Source: Sphingomonas kaistensis (lineage in GTDB: Bacteria > Pseudomonadota > Alphaproteobacteria > Sphingomonadales > Sphingomonadaceae). Taken from it: a DNA stretch of 64,000 bases. The stretch lies in assembly GCF_011927725.1 (NCBI RefSeq), contig NZ_JAATJC010000001.1:937001-1001000 (forward strand). The letters are read 5' to 3'. Below, piece by piece: positions 58,325-64,000 of the stretch; positions within the stretch are counted from its first letter, which is position 1; every line of letters starts with the position of its first letter. The translations under genes were made by a program, and so were the position numbers. Below the pieces are notes generated by a model that was given only the letters and a program-made list of their open reading frames with translations, had not been told where the DNA came from and searched no databases.

Positions 58325-58417
58325 TGCGTCCATGGAGATGGAGATGATCGAGGGGTGCTGCTTCCTGCCAAAGTGGCGGCCTGCGGCGAGGCGGTCTTTC
58401 ACGGCGATGAGCGGAGG

Positions 58418-58693
58418 ATGGAACCTTCACGCCCCGCGAAGCGATATGCCGGTGTGCAGACACTTCGCAGCATCCTCGGCGCGCTCGCCATCGTTTCCGT
58501 CATCTTCGGCGTCCCCGTCGCCGCCACCTTGCTGGCGGGCCAATTCGGATTGTCGTTCCGACTGGTCGGTTGGCTTACCCTGCTGTCGATGATCGTGCTG
58601 ACGTTCCAGGCGCGATCGATCATCGGTCGCCTGCTGGTCGGAGAGCGCAAGTTTTCCCCGGCGCTGGTTCGCCGCCGCAACCGCCTGAGGTAA
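58418..58693 (+). CDS. Small two-helix membrane protein of unknown function
   Basis: About 91 residues from ATG 58418; a GTG at 58355 in frame would add 21 residues. Two hydrophobic helices (ILGALAIVSVIFGVPVAATL and VGWLTLLSMIVLTFQARSI) and a basic C-terminus (VRRRNRLR). It begins 94 bases after ligD and may share its transcript, but no functional link is evident. Confidence 0.5.
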   Translation: MEPSRPAKRYAGVQTLRSILGALAIVSVIFGVPVAATLLAGQFGLSFRLVGWLTLLSMIVLTFQARSIIGRLLVGERKFSPALVRRRNRLR

Positions 58694-58757
58694 GGCCGAA
58701 CAACCGCCTCGCCCGTGCGAGGTGCGGGCGATCCCCAATCATCACTGGAATTGCGAT

Positions 58758-59162
58758 CTACCGCCGGCGTGCTTCGAGCGCGATCCCGGCGAGATTCTGC
58801 GCGCGCGGTATCCAGCGGATGCGGCGGGGCGATGCGATGGCAGCGACTTCGTGAAAACCGGCGAGCCGATCGCGAGCGGCTGCGGAGCGGCAAGGAGCGG
58901 CTCCGGTCGCCTGAGCGATGATGTTGCGGCTGTCGCCGAGCAGGTCGAAGGACGGCACGCCGAGTTTATGGGCCACTTCGAGCGCCTTGAGGAGGGCGCT
59001 CCATTCGGCGTCGCCGTTCGAGCCTGTTCCCAGATCGTCGAAGAAGTAGGCAATGCCGCGCGCGACCAACGCGACTTCGATTCGGCCGGGATTGGGACGG
59101 GCGCCACCATCGAAAAAGACTTTCAGGGGCGACAGGGGGCGGGTGGTTGCCGGAACGGGCAT
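58758..59162 (-). CDS. RNase H-like protein (ribonuclease HI / reverse-transcriptase-like family)
   Basis: The product is 134 residues. It has the RNase H start VFFDGGARPNPGRIEVALVA with the first catalytic Asp, then Glu in DAEWSALLKAL and Asp in DLLGDSRNIIAQA. The usual fourth acidic residue near the C-terminus is replaced (NLAGIALE instead of Asn-x-x-Ala-Asp). Canonical enzymes cut RNA of RNA:DNA hybrids; with three of four carboxylates visible, activity is uncertain. It is divergent from the terminase genes. Confidence 0.78.
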   Translation of the reverse strand: MPVPATTRPLSPLKVFFDGGARPNPGRIEVALVARGIAYFFDDLGTGSNGDAEWSALLKALEVAHKLGVPSFDLLGDSRNIIAQATGAAPCRSAAARDRLAGFHEVAAIASPRRIRWIPRAQNLAGIALEARRR

Positions 59163-59211
59163 GGCACGAGTGTAGGCGCGCTCGCCAGTTGGGGCGAGGC
59201 CGCTTCCGACT

Positions 59212-59240
59212 TTGACAAAACTAACCTTATCGGTTAAGAG
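59212..59240 (+). promoter_or_regulatory. Promoter with overlapping palindrome before the terminase genes
   Basis: TTGACA at 59212-59217 is followed, 17 bases later, by TAAGAG (59235-59240), a weak -10. Between them TAACC (59222-59226) and GGTTA (59232-59236) form an inverted repeat with a 5-base centre, placed where a repressor could block RNA polymerase. The RNase H-like gene starts on the other side, so the site could act in either direction. Confidence 0.5.
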
Positions 59241-59270
59241 CTAGGGATCAAATTTACATGGGTCGGGTTC

Positions 59271-59792
59271 ATGGGTATCGTCGGGGGCAGCAGGTGCGAA
59301 GTCCAGCAGCGCGGGGAGCGGAAGAACGAATTCGGGCTTGAGCGGCAGCAGGACTTCCTGTCGCTGTTCGCCCAGACCTGCAACATCCGAAGCTCGGCCC
59401 GCAAGGTCGGGGTGGCGGAGTCGACCATCTTCAAGCGGCGGCGCGACGACGCCGAATTTCGCGTTGCCTTCGCCGCCGCGCAGGACCACGCCACCGCCTT
59501 GCTGAAGTCCGAACTGGTTCGCCGCGGGCTGGAGCTGTTGCGCGCGGCGACGCCGAAGCAGGCGGACGGGGCGGCGCTGGCGGGAATGGATGCCAAGTTG
59601 CTGCTGTCGCTGGTCGCCCAGCACGAGTGCAACGTCGGGCGCGAGCTTGGCGACCAGAAGCCCAAGCGGTCGGACGCCAACGAGGCGGCGGCGCGGCTGC
59701 AGGCGCTGCTGGTGCGGATGCGGCTGGAGCGCAAGCGCGAGGAGGAGCAGCGGCGGCTCGAGCGACTGGAGCGGCTCGAGCGGAAGCGCTGA
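59271..59792 (+). CDS. Terminase small-subunit-like DNA-binding protein
   Basis: The product is 173 residues. An HTH-like segment (CNIRSSARKVGVAESTIFKRR) near residues 38-58 fits the DNA-binding domain of terminase small subunits. The C-terminal part is charged and coiled-coil-like (MRLERKREEEQRRLERLERL). It lies one base before the large-subunit gene, the usual order. Such small subunits select the packaging site in phages and gene transfer agents. Identification rests mainly on the HTH and context. Confidence 0.7.
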   Translation: MGIVGGSRCEVQQRGERKNEFGLERQQDFLSLFAQTCNIRSSARKVGVAESTIFKRRRDDAEFRVAFAAAQDHATALLKSELVRRGLELLRAATPKQADGAALAGMDAKLLLSLVAQHECNVGRELGDQKPKRSDANEAAARLQALLVRMRLERKREEEQRRLERLERLERKR

Positions 59793-59793
59793 G

Positions 59794-61125
59794 ATGAGCG
59801 AACTGGCATGCCCGCGTGCGGTGCTGCGGGAGGTCGCCAACGCGCCCAAGTGGCTGCGCGACAAATTGCCGATCGAGCAATTGTCCAAGGCCGACCAGCG
59901 CGGGCTGGCCTGGGCCTGGGCCTCGTTCGAGCGCCACGCGCAGGCCCCACCGCGGGGCGATTGGGCGGTGTGGCTGCTGCAGGCCGGACGCGGGTTCGGC
60001 AAGACCCGGGTCGGGGCGGAATGGGTGCTTGCGCAGGCCCGCGCCCACCCCGGCTGCCGGATCGCGCTGGTCGGGGCGACGATCGACGAGGCGCGGCGGG
60101 TGATGGTCGACGGGGAGAGCGGCATCATGGCCTGCGCGCCGCCCGACGAGGAACCGCGCTGGATCGCCAGCCGCAACGAGCTGCGGTTCAAGTCGGGCGC
60201 CGTGGCGACCTTGTACAGCGGCGCCAATGGCGATGGCCTGCGCGGGCCGCAGCATCAGTTCGCCTGGGCCGACGAACTGGGAAAGTGGAGCGATGCGGCG
60301 GAGGCCTGGAGCAACCTCCAGCTCGGGCTGCGTCTTGGCGACCAGCCGCGATCGGTGGTGACCACCACGCCGGGCAATGACGCGCTGCTGGTGGAGATCG
60401 CCGAACAAGCGGGGACGGTGGTGACGCGGGGGCGGACCGCCGACAATCTCGACCTGCCGGAGGGGTGGCGGGTGCGGATGGAGGCGCTGTACCGGGGGAC
60501 GCGGCTGGGCCTGCGCGAGCTGGACGGGGAGCTGACCGGCGAGGCCGATCACGCGCTGTGGACCCGCGACATGGTCGAGCGGACGCGGGTTCGGGGTGAC
60601 GATTGGGGCCAGCCGGTGCGGGTGGTGGTGGGGGTCGATCCGCCCGCCACGAGCAGCGGCGACGCCTGCGGGATCGTGGTCTGCGGCAAGGTCGCCGACG
60701 GGCGCCTGCTGGTGCTTGCCGACCTCAGCTGCCGGGGGCTGTCACCGGCGGGCTGGGCCGGTCGGGTCGCCGATGCCGCGGCGGTTTGGGGGGCCGACAG
60801 GGTGGTTGCGGAAGCCAATAACGGCGGCGACATGGTGCTCCAGGTGCTGGCCCAGGCCGATTTCCACCTGCCGGTGCGCAAGGTCCATGCAGCGGTCGGC
60901 AAGGCGGCGCGGGCGGAGCCGATGGCGATGCTGTTTGAGAACGGCAAGGCGGGACTTGCGGGACGCTTCGCCGAGCTGGAGAACGAGCTCTGCCACCTGA
61001 CCACCGGCGGCTACGAGGGACCCGGATCGCCCGACCGCGCCGACGCCATGGTGTGGGCGCTGCACGAGTTGAGCGGCGGCGATCGCCGGGCCCGACCCGG
61101 GGTGCGCAGCTTCGCCAGCGGCTAG
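59794..61125 (+). CDS. Terminase large subunit, gene-transfer-agent/phage type
   Basis: The product is 443 residues. The ATPase has Walker A LQAGRGFGKTRVGAEW, Walker B FAWADELGKW and a coupling motif near VVTTTPGND. The nuclease part has the metal Asp in VVGVDPPATSSGD and a later Asp in GSPDRADAMVWAL. It packages DNA into capsids. Resemblance to the GTA large terminase is inferred from overall size and these motifs. No portal, protease or capsid gene follows; the next gene is convergent gshA, which overlaps its stop. Confidence 0.88.
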   Translation: MSELACPRAVLREVANAPKWLRDKLPIEQLSKADQRGLAWAWASFERHAQAPPRGDWAVWLLQAGRGFGKTRVGAEWVLAQARAHPGCRIALVGATIDEARRVMVDGESGIMACAPPDEEPRWIASRNELRFKSGAVATLYSGANGDGLRGPQHQFAWADELGKWSDAAEAWSNLQLGLRLGDQPRSVVTTTPGNDALLVEIAEQAGTVVTRGRTADNLDLPEGWRVRMEALYRGTRLGLRELDGELTGEADHALWTRDMVERTRVRGDDWGQPVRVVVGVDPPATSSGDACGIVVCGKVADGRLLVLADLSCRGLSPAGWAGRVADAAAVWGADRVVAEANNGGDMVLQVLAQADFHLPVRKVHAAVGKAARAEPMAMLFENGKAGLAGRFAELENELCHLTTGGYEGPGSPDRADAMVWALHELSGGDRRARPGVRSFASG

Positions 61126-62492
61126 AAACTCAGTTCGTCATAGACCTTCGACACATCGCCGTTCCACTCGCCATTGTACCAGGCGAGCAGGCGGTCGGCC
61201 GGCGTGATCCCGGTGGCGATCACGTCGCGCAGGGGGTCGAGGAAGCCGCCTTCGTTGGTGCCGCCCCCGTCGAGGCAGGCGCGGGCGGAAAGTCCGGCGG
61301 CCGCGATGTCGAGGACCCGGGCGCCAAGGTCGCGCACCGTGCCGCCGCCGGGGACGGGCGCTTCGAGCGCCTGGGCCGGGACGGCGGCGCGAAGGGCCTC
61401 GCGCTCCTCGATGGTCCAGCCTTTGACGAGGTCCCAGGCGGCGTCGAGCGCGGTCTGGTCGTAGAGCAGGCCGACCCACAAGGCGGGAAGCGCACAGATT
61501 CGGCCCCAGCGCCCGCCATCGGCGCCGCGCATTTCAAGGAAGCTCTTGAGGCGGACTTCGGGGAAGGCGGTGGACAGGTGGTCGGTCCAGTCGGCGATGG
61601 TGGGCTTTTCGCCGGGAAGCTGGGGCAGCTTGCCGTCGAGGAAGGCGCGGAAGCTTTCGCCGGCGCAGTCGATGTAGCGCCCGTCGCGCATCACGAAATA
61701 CATCGGCACGTCGAGCGCGTAGTCGCAGTAGCTTTCGTAGCCGAAGCCGTCCTCGAACACCTGCGGCAGCATACCGGTGCGGTGGGGGTCGGTGTCGGTC
61801 CAGATGTGGCTGCGGAAGGACTTGAAGCCGTTTGGCTTGCCTTCGGTCAGCGGGGAGTTGGCGAACAGCGCGGTGGCAAGCGGTTGGAGAGCCAGGCCGA
61901 CGCGGAACTTCTTCACCATATCGGCTTCGGAGCTGTAGTCGAGATTGACCTGGATGGTACAGGTCCGGAGCATCATGTCGAGCCCGAGCGACCCCACGCG
62001 CGGCATGTGCCGGAGCATGATGGCATAGCGGCCCTTGGGCATGATCGGCAATTCGGCGCGGGTCTTGTCGGGCCACATTCCGAGGCCGAGGAAGCCGAGC
62101 CCGAGGCGGTCGCCGATCGCTTTCACCTGCTCGAGGTGGCGGCCGGCTTCGGCGCAGGTGTCGTGAAGGGTGGCGAGCGGTGCGCCGGACAGTTCGAGCT
62201 GGCCGGCGGGTTCGAGGCTGATGGTGCCGTCGGCGCCTGCCAGCGCGATGACCTTTCCGTCCTCGAGGATCGGGGTCCAGCCGAACTCGGTCAGGCCAAT
62301 CAGCAGGTCGCGGATCCCGCCGGGCTCGTCCCACGAGGGGGCGCGGTGGTCGGCGAGGCGATAGACGAACTTCTCGTGCTCGGTGCCGATGCGCCAGTCG
62401 GCCTTGGGCTTCTCGCCGCCGCTGAACACCGACAAGAGGTCGGCGCGGCCCTCGATCAGGGGGCTGTCGCTAAGGTCGGTGCGCGTGGTCAT
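61122..62492 (-). CDS. gshA: Glutamate--cysteine ligase
   Basis: The product is 456 residues. It is of the plant/alphaproteobacterial class (GshA2-like), with the substrate-binding part IGTEHEKFVYRLADHRAPSW, then LSGAPLATLHDTCAEAGRHL and MLRTCTIQVNLDYSSEADM. It joins glutamate and cysteine as the first step of glutathione synthesis, matching the GST-type protein in the window. It lies 9 bases after rsmE on the same strand, so the two may be cotranscribed. Confidence 0.93.
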   Translation of the reverse strand: MTTRTDLSDSPLIEGRADLLSVFSGGEKPKADWRIGTEHEKFVYRLADHRAPSWDEPGGIRDLLIGLTEFGWTPILEDGKVIALAGADGTISLEPAGQLELSGAPLATLHDTCAEAGRHLEQVKAIGDRLGLGFLGLGMWPDKTRAELPIMPKGRYAIMLRHMPRVGSLGLDMMLRTCTIQVNLDYSSEADMVKKFRVGLALQPLATALFANSPLTEGKPNGFKSFRSHIWTDTDPHRTGMLPQVFEDGFGYESYCDYALDVPMYFVMRDGRYIDCAGESFRAFLDGKLPQLPGEKPTIADWTDHLSTAFPEVRLKSFLEMRGADGGRWGRICALPALWVGLLYDQTALDAAWDLVKGWTIEEREALRAAVPAQALEAPVPGGGTVRDLGARVLDIAAAGLSARACLDGGGTNEGGFLDPLRDVIATGITPADRLLAWYNGEWNGDVSKVYDELSF

Positions 62493-62501
62493 GGGTCGCC
62501 G

Positions 62502-63233
62502 TTAGCGCCAATCCCCGGCCGCCGCCATATACAGGCTTAGGGCCGCCAGCGCGGCGGTTTCGGCGCGCAGGGTGCGCGGGCCGAGGCCGATCCCGGAGGC
62601 GCCGGCGGCAAGGATGCGGTCGCGCTCTTCGGGGGTGAAGCCGCCTTCGGGGCCGATCAGGATTGTGGCCGGGCCGGGCTGCGCGGCGGACGCGAGCGGA
62701 ACTCCGCCGGTTTCGTCGGCGAACAGGATGGCGCCGGGAGGCGCGGTCAGCAGGGCATCGAGCTTGAGCGGGGCGAGCAGTTCGGGAAGGCGGGTGCGGC
62801 CGCATTGCTCGGCGGCTTCGATCGCGATGGCGAGCAGGCGCTCGGGATTGAGGCGCTCTACCACGGTGCGGTGGGTGATCACCGGCTGGAGGCGGGCGAC
62901 GCCGAGCTCGGTCGCTTTTTCGACCAGCCATTCGAGCGGCGCGCGCTTGACCGGGGCGAAGGCGAGGGTGAGGTCGGGCAGCGTTTCGGGCGGGCGGGTC
63001 TGCCGCTGGACCCGAAGCACCAGCTTCTTCTTGTGCGCGGCCTCGATGACCGCCTGCCATTCGCCGCTCTGCCCGTCGAACAGCAGCAGTTCGGCGCCTT
63101 CGCCGAGGCGCAGGACGTTGGCGAGATAATGGGCGGGCTTGTCCTGGAGCAGCACGGCAAGGTCGGGGCCGAGCGGCTGGTCGATGAACAGGCGGGGCAG
63201 GCTGCGCGGGGGCCAAGCGGGGGTGGCGGGCAT
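62502..63233 (-). CDS. rsmE: 16S rRNA (uracil1498-N3)-methyltransferase
   Basis: The product is 243 residues. An N-terminal PUA-like domain (LPRLFIDQPLGPDLAVLLQD) is followed by a SPOUT knot with ATILIGPEGGFTPEERD and the trefoil end LGPRTLRAETAALAALSL. It methylates U1498 of 16S rRNA. Upstream of gshA on the same strand with a 9-base gap. Confidence 0.96.
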   Translation of the reverse strand: MPATPAWPPRSLPRLFIDQPLGPDLAVLLQDKPAHYLANVLRLGEGAELLLFDGQSGEWQAVIEAAHKKKLVLRVQRQTRPPETLPDLTLAFAPVKRAPLEWLVEKATELGVARLQPVITHRTVVERLNPERLLAIAIEAAEQCGRTRLPELLAPLKLDALLTAPPGAILFADETGGVPLASAAQPGPATILIGPEGGFTPEERDRILAAGASGIGLGPRTLRAETAALAALSLYMAAAGDWR

Positions 63234-63310
63234 GGGTCGAGCTTTCGGGGGTCAGAAATGCTTCATCGCATCGGTGGCGGGTCCCAGCAAGCCGGAGGCG
63301 TGATGCGGCG

Positions 63311-64000
63311 CTAGGCCGGCAGCTGGTCGAGATCGTGGAGGCGGCGCCCGCGGGTTTCGCGGCCGGCCCAGGCGATCATTCCGGCCGACAGCAGGGTCGG
63401 GACCAGCAACGCTCCGGCGGCGCCGATCAGGGTCGGGATGAAACCGCCGAGCGCGGCCAGCTGCACCGCGACCCCGCCGAACTTGCTGCTTCCCGCGACC
63501 AGGCCGGTGGCGCGCCCGCGGACCCGGGTCGGGTAATTTTCGGCGGTGTAGGGCAGGAGGGCGGCGATGGTGCCGTTGGTGCCGACGATCAGGGTCGCGA
63601 TCACCGCCACCAGCAGCGGCTCCCAGCTCAGCACCGGGGCCGGAAGCAGCGCGCCGACCAGGCCCAGGGTGGTCAGGATGATGGTGGCGACCACCGTCCA
63701 CTTGCTGCTGACCCTTGTGTAGGTGAAGGCGGCGATGGCGATGGTCGGAAGCGCGATCAGCGAGGATTTGGCGAGGAGGCCACTGGCGATCGCCGCGCTG
63801 TAGCCGCGGGCCTGGAGGTCGGAGGGAAGCCACAGGAGCAGGCCGAAGTTGACGAAGCTCCAGCACAGCGCAGCGACGACCAGGGCGGTGGTCAGCGCGG
63901 CATTGCCGAGGGCGGGCTTGTGCGGGGTGTCGGCGGGGGCGTGGGCGACGGGCCTCAGCCCGAAGCGCCGTTCCATCTGCTGCAGCTCGGCGGTGCGCTT
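63311..64000 (-). CDS. MFS transporter, N-terminal part outside the window
   Basis: The frame runs open to the window edge, so only the C-terminal ~230 residues are visible. They contain six hydrophobic segments (for example AALTTALVVAALCWSFVNFG, then ATLIVGTNGTIAALLPYTAENYPTRVRGRATGL and a final GALLVPTLLSAGMIAWAGRETRG). The motif ENYPTRVRGRATGL is the MFS loop after helix 10 in sugar/metabolite:H+ symporters. It ends in a short polar tail LHDLDQLPA. The substrate is unknown. Confidence 0.9.
   Translation of the reverse strand, partial: KRTAELQQMERRFGLRPVAHAPADTPHKPALGNAALTTALVVAALCWSFVNFGLLLWLPSDLQARGYSAAIASGLLAKSSLIALPTIAIAAFTYTRVSSKWTVVATIILTTLGLVGALLPAPVLSWEPLLVAVIATLIVGTNGTIAALLPYTAENYPTRVRGRATGLVAGSSKFGGVAVQLAALGGFIPTLIGAAGALLVPTLLSAGMIAWAGRETRGRRLHDLDQLPA

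Noticed and set aside
55115..58402. Very long open frame (over 1000 codons) on the minus strand over ku-ligD
   Set aside because: It is the antisense shadow of two well-supported genes; high GC at third codon positions removes stops. It has no domain or signal of its own.
59271..61125. Intact prophage
   Set aside because: No integrase, portal, capsid, tail or lysis gene and no repeat flanks; neighbours on both sides are chromosomal.

Overview
The window is GC-rich, gene-dense chromosomal DNA from an alphaproteobacterium. The gene set fits Sphingomonadaceae: a TonB-dependent receptor with a VVVTAR plug start, an outer-membrane S8 protease, HWE-type sensor kinase, gene-transfer-agent-like terminase, Mla-type lipid ABC transporter and the phoR-pstSCAB-phoU-phoB order. 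This assignment is an inference from gene content and base composition; there is no rRNA here to confirm it. Genes are tightly packed, and many are joined by ATGA, GTGA or TGATG stop/start overlaps.

Layout. 1-4.1 kb: end of a response regulator, galU with a small LptM-like lipoprotein, a divergent TlpA-like thioredoxin, then a dapD operon with a HAD nucleotidase and a histidine phosphatase. 4.2-10.3 kb: S8 lipoprotein autotransporter-like protease, small unknowns, a PLP cystathionine gamma-synthase-family enzyme and a serine hydrolase. 10.4-16.5 kb: a HAD phosphatase / nucleotidyltransferase / CDP-alcohol phosphotransferase cluster, divergent from an MlaE-MlaF-MlaD-auxiliary lipoprotein operon. 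16.5-25.7 kb: pepN, M48 peptidase, EamA transporter, threonine aldolase, an outer-membrane barrel protein, tRNA-Thr(GGT) and an S9 peptidase.

26-27.7 kb is a lower-GC accessory segment with a VOC protein, a MerT-like mercury permease and a GDCCxxC protein. It is bracketed by two copies of a short palindromic repeat and has no merA or merR. 27.7-37.5 kb: aminopeptidase P, oligopeptidase B, and a coupled run of an M1-like metalloprotease, thioesterase, maleylacetoacetate isomerase-like protein and class II aldolase, then tRNA-Thr(CGT) and a TonB receptor. 37.5-43.6 kb: LLM oxidoreductase, ABC1 kinase plus DCC protein, HWE kinase plus receiver protein, and a gamma-carbonic anhydrase gene with an apparent single-base frameshift. 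43.6-47.7 kb: pirin, a proline-rich membrane protein, tRNA-Tyr(GTA), a membrane-tethered LuxR-type regulator and small unknowns.

47.7-54.5 kb is the complete phosphate-starvation locus, with a three-repeat Pho box ahead of pstS. 54.9-58.3 kb encodes the two-protein Ku/LigD end-joining system. The last part has an RNase H-like protein, an orphan terminase small/large pair behind a palindrome-bearing promoter, gshA, rsmE and an MFS transporter cut by the window edge.

Strongest leads: the frameshifted carbonic anhydrase, the repeat-bracketed mercury-transport segment, the orphan GTA-like terminase pair, the uncharacterised CDP-alcohol headgroup cluster next to an Mla operon, and the triple Pho box with an apparently soluble PhoR.
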